A stretch of DNA of 30,436 bases from Methyloceanibacter sp. (GCA_022865725.1 JALHTP010000175.1:1-30436); one strand, 5' to 3'; positions 1 to 8,515 are shown, numbered from the stretch's first letter. Made by a program: numbers and translations. The notes: generated by a model not told the origin, from the sequence alone.

Positions 1-506
1 CTCTGGCGCGCGCGGAGCAAGAGCTGCGGCGCCTCTTCACTCGACACGCCGAACTTGCCCTCGAGCGGAATGAGACTGTGGGTATTGGGACAGGCCACGC
101 GAAGGAAGAGATTGAGGTCCTCCGCTCCGCCGGTCTCTTGAACGATCTTGTCGAGCTCCTCGTCGCTGTCGAAGGCGAAGCTCCTGACGCCGAAATCGCG
201 ATAAGCGCGCACGATCGCGCCCCGCGACTTTATGGGATTCATAAAATAGAGCTCGGCGCCCGGAATCCGCGCCACGCGCTCGATCTCGACAAGGGAGGCC
301 ACGTCGAAGGCGCGGATGCCCGCTTCGACCAAGGCGTCGAGCACCTCGGGCGCGTCGTTCGCCTTGACGGCGTAGAGCACCCGGCCAGGGAAGTTGGCGA
401 GGAACCAGTTCGCCGCCCGGAGAGCGGCATGCGGCCTTAACGCAAGGACCGGCCGCTCTGGCTGGCGATGACGGAGAAACTCCACGGCAGAAGTGAAAAC
501 GTCCAT
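1..506 (-). CDS. Ornithine/diaminopimelate-type PLP decarboxylase, N-terminal part (runs off the left edge)
   Basis: This is a fold-type III pyridoxal-phosphate decarboxylase of the ornithine/lysine/diaminopimelate family, which removes CO2 from a basic amino acid to make a polyamine precursor or lysine. About 168 residues are visible; the stop codon lies beyond base 1. The key evidence is the Y-A-V-K-A-N motif at residues 45-50, whose Lys48 should form the Schiff base with PLP. It is followed by the (beta/alpha)8-barrel pattern EVLDALVEAG, FDVASLVEIE, YFMNPIKS and a GKFGV segment. The start at 506 (ATG) places a GGAGT ribosome site about 9 bases upstream. Family membership is clear. The substrate is inferred: the early MDVFTSAVEF start and the spacing resemble alphaproteobacterial ornithine decarboxylases more than LysA, but the specificity region is outside the window. 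Confidence 0.85.
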   Translation of the reverse strand, partial: MDVFTSAVEFLRHRQPERPVLALRPHAALRAANWFLANFPGRVLYAVKANDAPEVLDALVEAGIRAFDVASLVEIERVARIPGAELYFMNPIKSRGAIVRAYRDFGVRSFAFDSDEELDKIVQETGGAEDLNLFLRVACPNTHSLIPLEGKFGVSSEEAPQLLLRARQ

Positions 507-607
507 CCCATGTCCACTCCCACACGAGATTGAGATTGTCAGTGCTGCCCTTGAGCGAATCGCCTACGAGCCTCTTCGTCCCGTATGAAATCTTGCGGCC
601 AATGTAA

Positions 608-624
608 AGCGCTTTTCGCGCGCT
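608..624 (-). terminator. Possible weak hairpin terminator after the inactive caspase gene
   Basis: AGCGC (608-612) and GCGCT (620-624) form a short stem with a seven-base loop. On the minus strand it is followed by TTTACATT, a poor U-tract. It lies in the gap between the 690-2390 gene and the decarboxylase, so it could end the caspase/cytochrome transcript. The stem is only five pairs, so support is weak. Confidence 0.25.
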
Positions 625-689
625 CCCCCAATAATTTGTCGCAAGGCGTGCCTACAAGATGCGCACCGTCAAACGACACAAGTTACGGT

Positions 690-2390
690 CTACTCTGAGT
701 TGGGTGCGGCAGGGGCCGTCCGAGCGCTGGTGAGCACGCTCGTGGCGGCACTGGAATAGACCGGATGCTGGAGCAATCCGAAGCTCTTGCGCGCCGCGAG
801 ATCGACGAACGCGGCGGTGAAAACATAGATCTCGGCGCTGTCGAGCTCGCCGTCGCCATTGCCGATCGGCGGAAGATCGGCGCTGCCGGCAAGCCCCTCG
901 ATCAGATAGCGGGTGAAGAGTCCGATATCGTACGTTATGTCGACCAGCGTGCGCTGCCCCCGGTCCGAGGCGGCAAGCACCGTGAGCCCGGGCATCGGAG
1001 ACCGCGGGAGCGCGGTGTTCATCGTCTCGGGCAGGTTGGGCGGCAGCACATAGGCGCCGTGATCGCGCCCATACTCCGTCTCGAGCAGAACCAGCACCGA
1101 CTTGGCGTCAAGCCGCGCGAGATTGGCATAGAGCGTCGACAGTCTGTAGCCGCCGACCTCCTCTCGATAAGGCTCGATGTCGACCGGCAGGAGATAGGTC
1201 TCGGTCTGCGCGACGTCGGTGGCGCCGTGCCCCGAATAATAGACGAGCACCTTGGCGTTGGGCTCGGTCTCGACGAGGCGCGCGAGATCGCCCTCAAGAC
1301 CGGGCCCTGCCCCGAACAGTTTTTCGAGATCGGCCTTCTTGGCGTCCCTGACGTCGATGATGTTGTCGGGGCGGTAGCCGAGATGCTCGGTAAGGAAGGA
1401 ATACATGGCGCCCGCGTCGTTCTGCGAGGTCTCGCTCGGCGGCAACATGGCGTAATTGCGATTGCCGATGATGACGGCGACCGCGTCGGGGTCCTCTTCC
1501 GCCGGCGGCAAGGCCCGGTAAAGCTCGCGCACCCGCGTATAGGACTTCAATGGGTCGCCGGCCCCGCTCCCATAGCGGGGGAGCTGCCGCGGCGGCGTGG
1601 CGCAGAGCTCGACATTGCCCGCGCGCTCGATGCGCCGCACATCGTCGAGCGCGAGATGGCCTTCGATCGGCACGCAGGCGCGGCACCACACCACCCCGCT
1701 CTTCGCTTGCAACTCATCGAGCTGGACCTGGCTAAGGCCCTTGGGCGGTGGCAGGCAGGCCCTCTCGCAGCGATTGACGGCAACGCCGGGACCATGCGCG
1801 CGGCGGAGCAGCGCGATGAGATCCTCCGGCAGACAATCGATATCGAGGCTTGGTCCCGGCTCCTCCGCGGCCTCCTCGCCCTCAGGCGAGGCCACAGGGG
1901 CAGCGTCGGGCGCCACCTGCGGCTCCGGCTGATCGGCTTGTGGCGCCGCGGCCTGGAGCGCCGCGGTCGTCTCGGGACAGAGCTGATCGAGCTTCTGCCG
2001 CACCGGCTCAGCCAGGAGATCGCTGTAGCCGCCAAGCCCATGGTCGTGCTTGAAATTCCAATAGGCGGTCCAGGTCGCGCGGCCCCGCTTACCGTCGATC
2101 GCACCCTTGTAATAACCGAGTTCCGCCAGGCAGCTCTGCACATGCGCGATGGCTTCGACCTGCTCAGGCGTGAGCACTTCGGGTGTGGTGGGCGAGGCCC
2201 CGGCGCGGGCGGGCTCCGCCCAAAGGCCGGGCTGCGCCGGAGCCATAATGGGCGGCGCGCCTTGCGCCGTCCTTGCCCGGCGCTCCCCCCTACTTTCGGC
2301 GTTCGACGCCTCCGAGAGGGCCGCCAAGCCGGCAGCGACAAAAATGAGCCCGAACACCAGGCCCTGTACGGTTCCCAATCTCCCCGCCAT
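690..2390 (-). CDS. Secreted caspase-fold protein (peptidase C14-like) lacking the catalytic cysteine, with N-terminal peptidoglycan-binding-like domain
   Basis: The protein has 566 residues. A hydrophobic N-terminus (about 8-27) looks like a signal peptide or anchor. Residues about 78-138 resemble a peptidoglycan-binding type 1 domain (LAELGYYKGAIDGKRGRATW). A Pro/Ala/Glu linker and a Cys-containing segment (Cys186, 208, 212, 236, 239, 263) follow. The caspase p20-like domain starts near 303 (VAVIIGNRNY) and has the histidine motif YYSGHG (His388). Where active relatives read LLDACR or ADSCHSG, this protein reads LLETEYGRD (435-443), so both the Asp and the catalytic Cys are Glu. A degenerate EF-hand-like loop (GNGDGELDSAE) lies near 510-520. 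I infer an inactive caspase homologue acting as regulator, inhibitor or decoy. It is the last gene of the minus-strand cassette, 97 bases after the 872-residue cytochrome. The start at 2390 has GAGGGA just upstream. Confidence 0.85.
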   Translation of the reverse strand: MAGRLGTVQGLVFGLIFVAAGLAALSEASNAESRGERRARTAQGAPPIMAPAQPGLWAEPARAGASPTTPEVLTPEQVEAIAHVQSCLAELGYYKGAIDGKRGRATWTAYWNFKHDHGLGGYSDLLAEPVRQKLDQLCPETTAALQAAAPQADQPEPQVAPDAAPVASPEGEEAAEEPGPSLDIDCLPEDLIALLRRAHGPGVAVNRCERACLPPPKGLSQVQLDELQAKSGVVWCRACVPIEGHLALDDVRRIERAGNVELCATPPRQLPRYGSGAGDPLKSYTRVRELYRALPPAEEDPDAVAVIIGNRNYAMLPPSETSQNDAGAMYSFLTEHLGYRPDNIIDVRDAKKADLEKLFGAGPGLEGDLARLVETEPNAKVLVYYSGHGATDVAQTETYLLPVDIEPYREEVGGYRLSTLYANLARLDAKSVLVLLETEYGRDHGAYVLPPNLPETMNTALPRSPMPGLTVLAASDRGQRTLVDITYDIGLFTRYLIEGLAGSADLPPIGNGDGELDSAEIYVFTAAFVDLAARKSFGLLQHPVYSSAATSVLTSARTAPAAPNSE

Positions 2391-2487
2391 GGGATCCCTC
2401 GACGCTCCGCCGCGAGCGCATTACGCGAACATTACTCACTCTAGCATAGTCGTCTTTCGCCGGGGGCAGAGGTCCCCGACACGAGGT

Positions 2488-5106
2488 CTATTTGACCTCA
2501 AGCTTGATCGCCGTGCGCGACAAAATATCTGAGGTCGGCGCACCCGGCGCTTCGGCCACGACCCCTTCCTTCTTCCCGTCCGGCTTCTGGCCCGACTTGC
2601 CTTTGCCCTCGGCGATCTTCTCGGCGCCCTCGACCACGATCTGCCTGGTGAGGAAGTCGCGATAATTGCCGAGCTCGGTGAACTGGCGCTTCTTGAAATC
2701 GTGCTTGATGCCGTCGGCCTCCTTGCCGGTGGCATTGCACACCGCGATCACCGTCTCGCTTCCGGGATCCTTGAGGCGGAACTGGAACGGCGCGTCGGCG
2801 CCCGGGAACTGAGCCTCCTTGCCCGCCGGCAGGAGATTGTCCTGCTGGAACTTGTTCGGGAAGATCACGGTGCCCTCGCCCTTGCCATCGACATTGATCA
2901 GCGTGAGGTGGCAGTCCTCCTTCGACTTGATGGTGAAGATGGGCAAGTCGTTCACTTTATACGCGCTCTTGTCTGAGGTGAGAGCGAGATCGAAATCGTG
3001 GGTCTCCTCCTTGCTCTTGCCGCCGACGGTCGCCACGCCAGGCCCGGCCGCGATGTCGATCGGCTCGTTGTCGGACACTTTCACGATCAGATCCTTGAAC
3101 TCGGCTTCGAGGATCTCGCGCGGCAGCACGCCCTGCTCGAGCCTACGCCGAAGCTGTTGTGCCTCGCCGCCGGCATCGCTTAGCCCTTGCGCGAAGGCAT
3201 CCGCCGCCAGGCCGTATTCGGCCGCGGCGATCTTGAGGTCGATCGACTTCTCATAAGCTTTGGAGAGATAGTTGATGCTTTCGACGCCGACCTTCTGCGA
3301 GTCGAGCTCGGGGTCGAGGCCGGCACGGGTCATGGCGCTGCGGAAGCGGCCGGCATCCTCGTCGAGCAGCGCCTTGAACTCCTCAGGCGTGGGATAAAGC
3401 GCTTCGACCTGCTCGCGGATCTCCTTCGAGAAGATGCGGTCGTGCAGCACATGCTGGCGGATATCGTCGGTCGCCTGCCTTATGCCCTGGTTGTGGCAGC
3501 CCATGCAGGAGATGCCGTTGGTCACCGCGCGATCGAGCTGACTGTCGTCGAGCACGATCTCGGTCGGTCCCTTGTCGAGTCGGCCCCCCTTGGCCGTGTT
3601 CAGATAATAGGCCTGGAAGCCGTTCGGCAGGCTGAAGATGGACTCACCGCCGTCATGCCTGAAGGCGTCCGCGCCGTCGGGACCTAACGGGTGGATGAAG
3701 AGGCTCTGCTCCGGCTTGTCGCCCTTGAAATCGTACGAGGTCCAGAAATAGCCGGTGGCGATCGCATGGCGCTCGATCAGCCGGTTATGTTTGGAGACGC
3801 CGGATTTCTGGAAGCCCGCGCGCTTGGCGAGGAACTTCTCGATATCGCTCTTGATATCGACGTCGGAGTCTTTCTCCAATTCGGCAAAGGTCTGCGGCAG
3901 CTTGAGCAGATCGTAATAGAGCGGCGGCCGCGAAGCGGTGAACGCAAACCAGTCGCCCCTGAGCCAGGGCAGCGGCGTGCCCGTGAGCGAGGCCACGGTG
4001 TCGTAGGCCGTCACGTCGGGCTTCATGGCGTAGGGGTAGGTACCGATGATCCGGTCCCAGTCGGCGTCCGTCCAATCGAGATCGTCCAGGTTAAAGGCGA
4101 TGATCGTCTTCTCCGGATCGATCGTGCGCATCTTCAAGACGTCGGAGTTGCGGCTCAGACTGTTGAGCAGCTTCACCACGCCTTGCCGGTAGCGCACCAT
4201 GTCGGTCTCTTCGGCGCAGGCCGAGTAGAAATTCGACAGCGTGATGTAGCGCATGCCTTTGCGGCGATGCTCCTGCCGCTGTTCGAGGTCGGCAGCAATC
4301 TCGGTGACCATCGTCTCCTCGTCGATCACCTTGCGGCCGGTACAGGCGGCCACGGCGACGTCGCCCAAGCTCTTGATCCAATCGTAGACCGCTTGGACCT
4401 CCGCCTCGCTGGGCTCGGCCTTGCAGTCGAATTCCTGATAACAGTCGTAGGGCATCTCCTTCTTGGCGATCTGGATGAAGAGGTGAGAGCCGTCAGGATT
4501 GCCCGGAAGGATAAAGTTGGGATCGCGTGCCAGCTCCGCGAGATGCAGAACGTTGCCGAAATTCTTGGCGGGCTTGGCCCGTTTCAACGTGGGGCCCGCC
4601 TGATGGCAGCGCGAGCAGTTTTTCTCCAACGCATTGAAGGCGGCGAGAGCCACCTTGTCGCTCGGGACGTCGATTTCGCCGGACTTGACCTTGTCTATGG
4701 CGGCATCGCTCTCGAGCGACGCCTGCTGAGACTCTGACGCGCCCTTCGACTCCGCTCTGTCCTCATCGTCTGCATCAGGAGAGGCTGCGTCCGGGGGCGC
4801 CTTGTCCTTCTCGGCAGCCTTGTCGTCGGTGGCGCCGGCCTTGGACCCGGCGGCCTCATCTGCCGGCGCGGTGTCCTCGCCGGAAGCGTCCGACGCGGGC
4901 GCCGCCGGCTCGCCGCCGGTGTCCTCTTGCGGAGAGGCAGAGTCCGCCTCGCCGGAATCTTTCGCGGGCGCCGTATCGCCTGCCTCCGCGCCAGCCAATC
5001 TCAGCGTTGCCGGTTCACCGGCAAGCGGGCTGCTCGAGCCCAACACCAGGCACGCGAGCGCCAAGCTCGCGAGCGCGGCAATCGGAAAGGTCCAACGCCG
5101 AGTCAT
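2488..5106 (-). CDS. Large secreted c-type cytochrome (two CXXCH motifs) with C-terminal DUF4384 domain
   Basis: The protein has 872 residues from the ATG at 5106, which has GGAGG about 9 bases upstream; an extension to 5238 is open but lacks this support. Residues 1-30 are a signal peptide, followed by an acidic Ala/Asp/Glu/Pro-rich linker (about 40-130). The first haem site is CSRCH (164-168). It sits in a cytochrome-like module with EMPYD near 218 and a closing helix that includes AVYDWIKSLG. The second is CMGCH (534-538). Between them lie about 280 residues (roughly 250-530) that I do not recognise, rich in aromatic and Trp residues. Residues about 705-795 match DUF4384 (YKVNDLPIFTIKS, then HLTLINVDGKGEGTVIFPN). 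The same domain ends the caspase encoded immediately upstream. The likely location is the periplasm; electron partner and substrate are unknown. The acidic linker suggests a mobile N-terminal region. Confidence 0.8.
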   Translation of the reverse strand: MTRRWTFPIAALASLALACLVLGSSSPLAGEPATLRLAGAEAGDTAPAKDSGEADSASPQEDTGGEPAAPASDASGEDTAPADEAAGSKAGATDDKAAEKDKAPPDAASPDADDEDRAESKGASESQQASLESDAAIDKVKSGEIDVPSDKVALAAFNALEKNCSRCHQAGPTLKRAKPAKNFGNVLHLAELARDPNFILPGNPDGSHLFIQIAKKEMPYDCYQEFDCKAEPSEAEVQAVYDWIKSLGDVAVAACTGRKVIDEETMVTEIAADLEQRQEHRRKGMRYITLSNFYSACAEETDMVRYRQGVVKLLNSLSRNSDVLKMRTIDPEKTIIAFNLDDLDWTDADWDRIIGTYPYAMKPDVTAYDTVASLTGTPLPWLRGDWFAFTASRPPLYYDLLKLPQTFAELEKDSDVDIKSDIEKFLAKRAGFQKSGVSKHNRLIERHAIATGYFWTSYDFKGDKPEQSLFIHPLGPDGADAFRHDGGESIFSLPNGFQAYYLNTAKGGRLDKGPTEIVLDDSQLDRAVTNGISCMGCHNQGIRQATDDIRQHVLHDRIFSKEIREQVEALYPTPEEFKALLDEDAGRFRSAMTRAGLDPELDSQKVGVESINYLSKAYEKSIDLKIAAAEYGLAADAFAQGLSDAGGEAQQLRRRLEQGVLPREILEAEFKDLIVKVSDNEPIDIAAGPGVATVGGKSKEETHDFDLALTSDKSAYKVNDLPIFTIKSKEDCHLTLINVDGKGEGTVIFPNKFQQDNLLPAGKEAQFPGADAPFQFRLKDPGSETVIAVCNATGKEADGIKHDFKKRQFTELGNYRDFLTRQIVVEGAEKIAEGKGKSGQKPDGKKEGVVAEAPGAPTSDILSRTAIKLEVK

Positions 5107-5239
5107 GGGGAACCTCCCTTTGCATGGAAAGCCGGCGATTGTTCTCTCCCTAGCGGCCGGCAACTGAACGCGGCATGAACGGAGATGCCGCGCGCCACGC
5201 GGGTCTAGGCCCCTCTTGCTCTGCCCGGAAGTCTCCACA

Positions 5240-6838
5240 TCAGCCTCCCGCGCCCGTGTAAATGTCCAATATCCCGATCTGCGCCTCCTGGCCGGAAAGC
5301 GCCTCCTCGAGCAGCGGCCGCAAGGCTTCCGCCCTTTGCGCCGTGGTCATCGAGGATAAAGCGGCATGCAGGTCCGCGAGATCGTTCTTCGAGAAGATTG
5401 CCACCATATGTTCCGCCCCGTAAGGGGGTCTGTCCACCTTGAATGTCTCATGCACCCCTTCTTGGCTCCAATCCTTGGTGGCTTCCGCCCGCTTGGCAGG
5501 GTCGGGAATGAAGAATTCGACGCGGCCGTCGGGCGGCAGGTTGAACAGCGTGAGATGCGGATATTTGGCGCCGTCGACCGCGATCTCGACGCGCTCGCCG
5601 ATGGCGTAGCGCTGATTGCCGGTCACGACCTTCGCCGGCAGGGGCGAGAGCGCCGCCTGTTGATTGAGCCATTTCAGCGCCGCCCATTTGGAGACGACAC
5701 CTTTGATGCTTTGCGCATCCACGTTCTCGGCGACCACGCCGCCGACCACGTGCTCGACCTTGCCGCTGGGAACGGACCAGATGAGGTCGGCTGTCGCCTT
5801 GTCGGGGACGATGGTCACGAAGGGGAGATCGGCCACGGCGCCCGCCTCGCCCCCTTCCACCGCGAGCTTGAGCTTCAGCGCCGCGGAATCGGCCGGCGCT
5901 TCCGTCTGTGCGCCGATATCGCGGAGCGTCACCAGCGGCACCGAGCGCGCGCGCAAGGGGAGCACTTGCGGGGTCTGCTGGCTCTCCACCAGCGCATGCA
6001 CCGCCGGCACGATATAGCCGAGCAGCTCGAACTCGCTCACCTCGCCGTCGCCGTTCTTGTCGGCGCGGCCCTCGAGCGCGCGCGAGAAGGCCCAGCTCAA
6101 GGCGCCGCGCTTCTTGCCGTCGATCGTCACCTCCGGCGTCAGCTTGTCCTCGGCGACGGCGCCGACAAAGGTGACCGTGTTGAAGTCGGTCTCGCCGAGC
6201 TTGGCGAATTCCTCCGGCGCCGGCGTGAGCTGGTCATCGGTGATCGCCGGGAAATTCCCTTTGCGGAACTTCACGCCGGCAGCGCTCGCGCTTCGCTCCA
6301 TGCCGCCCGAATGACAGGAATCGGCGACGAGCACGACTTTGACGTGCTTGTCGTCGGCTTGCTTCATCCATTCGAAGCTCTCGTCGTCAACGATCCGCTC
6401 ACGCGTGTCAGGCCCGTGCGGCTGGTATCCGCCAAGCAAGAAGGTCTCGTTGAGTCCGTCGGCCTCGTCGTGGCGCCCGGCGGGCTCAGGCTCCTGGCCC
6501 CCGTGGCCCGCATAACTGAAGACGATGGTGTCTCCCGCCTTAGCTTTGCCGACCAGCTCGCCCCAAGCCGCGACGATGCGCTCCTTGCTCGCATCGCCAT
6601 TGACGAGGCGGACCACCTCGCGGGCGCCAAGGCGGTTCAGTGCCTGCCCCACGTCGTTCGCATCGTTCACCGCGCCGTCGAGATCGTTGACGGTGCCGAC
6701 ATAATCGTCGATGCCGATGACGAGGCCGTAAAGCTCGGCGCCCGCTGCTGGCCTCGCGGCACAGAGGATAAGGGACGTCATCAGCGCGCAAGCGACGATT
6801 CCACCAAGGCCCTGGCGCTTGCTACGCCGCTCACTCAT
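5240..6838 (-). CDS. Secreted caspase-like cysteine protease (peptidase C14) with EF-hand loop and C-terminal DUF4384
   Basis: The protein has 532 residues from the ATG at 6838; a GTG at 6850, directly abutting the preceding stop, is also possible. A signal peptide covers about 1-34. The caspase domain starts at ELYGLVIGIDDY (35-46). Its catalytic histidine is in SYAGHGG (His112) and the cysteine in ADSCHSGG (Cys175), so the dyad is intact. DKNGDGEVSEFE (260-271) is a textbook EF-hand loop, which fits the calcium dependence known for many metacaspases. Residues about 405-485 are DUF4384 (YAIGERVEIAV, LTLFNLPPDGRVEFFIP). Families with this fold usually cut after Arg/Lys or Asp; the specificity here cannot be read. 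The gene is fused back to back with the diheme cytochrome gene upstream and precedes the DUF4384 cytochrome by 133 bases, so co-transcription is likely. Confidence 0.88.
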   Translation of the reverse strand: MSERRSKRQGLGGIVACALMTSLILCAARPAAGAELYGLVIGIDDYVGTVNDLDGAVNDANDVGQALNRLGAREVVRLVNGDASKERIVAAWGELVGKAKAGDTIVFSYAGHGGQEPEPAGRHDEADGLNETFLLGGYQPHGPDTRERIVDDESFEWMKQADDKHVKVVLVADSCHSGGMERSASAAGVKFRKGNFPAITDDQLTPAPEEFAKLGETDFNTVTFVGAVAEDKLTPEVTIDGKKRGALSWAFSRALEGRADKNGDGEVSEFELLGYIVPAVHALVESQQTPQVLPLRARSVPLVTLRDIGAQTEAPADSAALKLKLAVEGGEAGAVADLPFVTIVPDKATADLIWSVPSGKVEHVVGGVVAENVDAQSIKGVVSKWAALKWLNQQAALSPLPAKVVTGNQRYAIGERVEIAVDGAKYPHLTLFNLPPDGRVEFFIPDPAKRAEATKDWSQEGVHETFKVDRPPYGAEHMVAIFSKNDLADLHAALSSMTTAQRAEALRPLLEEALSGQEAQIGILDIYTGAGG

Positions 6839-6850
6839 GACGCTTACCAC

Positions 6851-7894
6851 TCACTCCGGGACATCGTGTTCTTGCTGGCCGTTGCCGCCTTCGCCGGCGG
6901 GCTCGGGAGTCTCGGCGGGCGCGGCGCCGTCCTCCTCCTCCTCGTCGTCCTTCTTCTGCTCCGATTTGGGCACAGCGTCGGGCCGCGCCGGCAGCGACTT
7001 GATATAGGCGGCGATGGCCTTGCGGTCCTCAGGCGTGAGCTGCGCCATGTTCTCCTGCACCGGCGCCATGGTCTCGCCGATGACGTCGAAGTCGGGCGTG
7101 TTCCCCGTCTCGAGCAGATAGGCGATGTCGTCTTGGCTCCACTCGCCGAGGCCGTCGTCGCTCGGCGTGATGTTGGGCACGGTGCCTTTGCCTTCGGGAT
7201 TCTTAGCGCCCGCGAATTCCTCGTCCTTGACGATGCCGCCGAGAATGTTGCGCGAGGAATGACACTCGACGCAATGGCCCGGACCCCGGACAAGATAGGC
7301 GCCCCGGTTGAGTTCGGCGCTCGCGTGCGGGTCTGGGACGAAGCTCTCGCCGTCGACATAGAGTCTATGCCAAAGCCCGAGCCCGCGGCGAATGTTGAAG
7401 GGAAAGCCGAGCTCGTGCGGCGGCACCTCGCTCTTCACCGCCGGCAGGCTGTCGAGATAGGCCTTGAGGTCGATCAGGTCCTCATAGCTCATGCGCTGAT
7501 AGGAAGCGTAGGGAAAGGCCGGATAGAGATAAGAGCCGTCGGGGGCGACCCCCCGCTTCATGGCATTGACGAAATCGACCGTCGTCCAATTGCCGATGCC
7601 GGTCTCCTTGTCCGGGGAGATGTTGGGCACATGGAAGATGCCGAACGGCGTCTTCAGGCAGCGCCCGCCCGCAAGCACGTCCTTCTCTTTGGTCTTGAGA
7701 TCGTCGCAGCCCTTGACCGGCGCGGCGTGGCATTCCGCGCAGCCGGCTGCCGTGAACACATATTTGCCGTTGGCGAGGTCGGGCGCGTGAGCCGGAAGCG
7801 CCGACGCCGGCACGGTGGCCGGAATCGTCAGTAGATAAAAGACGAGCGCGCCTGCGACCGCAAGGGCAAGCAGCGCCAGCAATGCCTTGCGCAA
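6851..7894 (-). CDS. Membrane-anchored diheme cytochrome c
   Basis: The protein has 347 residues. It begins with TTG at 7894, preceded by a strong GGAGGAGAGGA site. A hydrophobic segment at 4-24 acts as signal peptide or N-terminal anchor. Two cytochrome c domains follow, with haem motifs CAECH (52-56) and CVECH (208-212). Each has the conserved VPNISPD/VPNITPSD segment seen in the cytochrome c subunits of membrane-associated alcohol and sugar dehydrogenases. Candidate axial Met residues lie near 276 and 283 (ETMAPVQENM). The C-terminus (about 312-347) is a very acidic, low-complexity tail (KKDDEEEED). I see no dehydrogenase partner nearby; the neighbours are a cytochrome c' and a caspase. 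It probably passes electrons in the periplasm between an unknown donor and the respiratory chain. Confidence 0.85.
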   Translation of the reverse strand: MRKALLALLALAVAGALVFYLLTIPATVPASALPAHAPDLANGKYVFTAAGCAECHAAPVKGCDDLKTKEKDVLAGGRCLKTPFGIFHVPNISPDKETGIGNWTTVDFVNAMKRGVAPDGSYLYPAFPYASYQRMSYEDLIDLKAYLDSLPAVKSEVPPHELGFPFNIRRGLGLWHRLYVDGESFVPDPHASAELNRGAYLVRGPGHCVECHSSRNILGGIVKDEEFAGAKNPEGKGTVPNITPSDDGLGEWSQDDIAYLLETGNTPDFDVIGETMAPVQENMAQLTPEDRKAIAAYIKSLPARPDAVPKSEQKKDDEEEEDGAAPAETPEPAGEGGNGQQEHDVPE

Positions 7895-7949
7895 TCCTCT
7901 CCTCCCTGATTGGCCCGCGGCGGCAGCTGACCCGCGCCGCGACCTGCCT

Positions 7950-8417
7950 CTATTCCTTCTTGACGCGATAGGTCTGGTGGCAGTCCTTGCACACTTTGGT
8001 CATGTCGTTGAAAGCGGCGCTGAAGGCGCCCTCCCCTTGCGCCGCCGCGCTGGCAGCTTTGGCGCTGGCGTCCTTGAGCTTCTGCGCGGTCGCCTTGAAC
8101 CCGTCGAAGTCCTCCCAGATCTTGGGCGACGCCTCGCTGTCGGCGACGGCGCCGTGCTCTGTGCCTTTCGGGAACAGCTTCACATATTGGTCGGGCACGT
8201 CGCTGATATCGGTCATGGCCTTTCCCGCCTTGGCGGCATCGAACGGGACGGTGCCCTTCACCATGTCCCCTCCGACTTTGGCCGCCGGCCGCACGATATC
8301 CTTCATCAGATGGCGTCGCTCCTTGACGGCCGCGGCAAGATCCTCCGCCGAGATTGCAAGCGTAGTGTAGACGGCGACTCCCGCGAAGACACAGGCAACC
8401 AGCATCACTTTCTGCAT
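7950..8417 (-). CDS. Cytochrome c' / c556 family
   Basis: The protein has 155 residues with a signal peptide (about 1-23) and a four-helix-bundle pattern. The haem motif CKDCH is at the extreme C-terminus (143-147), as is diagnostic for cytochrome c'/c556. The N-terminal ERRHLMKD helix supplies Met38, a possible sixth ligand, which fits low-spin c556 better than a five-coordinate cytochrome c'. Family members bind NO or transfer electrons in the periplasm. The start has GGAGAGG a few bases upstream. The gene lies 55 bases before the diheme cytochrome and probably opens the caspase/cytochrome transcript, unless that begins at the glycine-zipper gene 98 bases upstream. Confidence 0.88.
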   Translation of the reverse strand: MQKVMLVACVFAGVAVYTTLAISAEDLAAAVKERRHLMKDIVRPAAKVGGDMVKGTVPFDAAKAGKAMTDISDVPDQYVKLFPKGTEHGAVADSEASPKIWEDFDGFKATAQKLKDASAKAASAAAQGEGAFSAAFNDMTKVCKDCHQTYRVKKE

Positions 8418-8515
8418 GACCCTCTCCAGATTAATCGGGCACGGTTTCTCGGGCCCGGTCTCTATCTCAACCCTGACATGATTTGAATTGGCGGCGCCTC
8501 TCCGGGGGCAGGACG

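Noticed and set aside
765..2444. A 559-codon plus-strand open frame
   Set aside because: It is a shadow of the inactive caspase gene, with an Arg/Glu-rich product and no ribosome site.
2488..5238. Longer start (5238) for the 872-residue cytochrome
   Set aside because: The extra 44 residues are Arg-rich, precede the signal peptide, and lack a ribosome site, whereas the ATG at 5106 has GGAGG at proper distance.
5366..7834. An 822-codon open frame on the plus strand
   Set aside because: It lies antisense to the caspase and diheme cytochrome genes, which have clear motifs. Long antisense frames are expected in high-GC DNA, and its product shows no recognisable domain.
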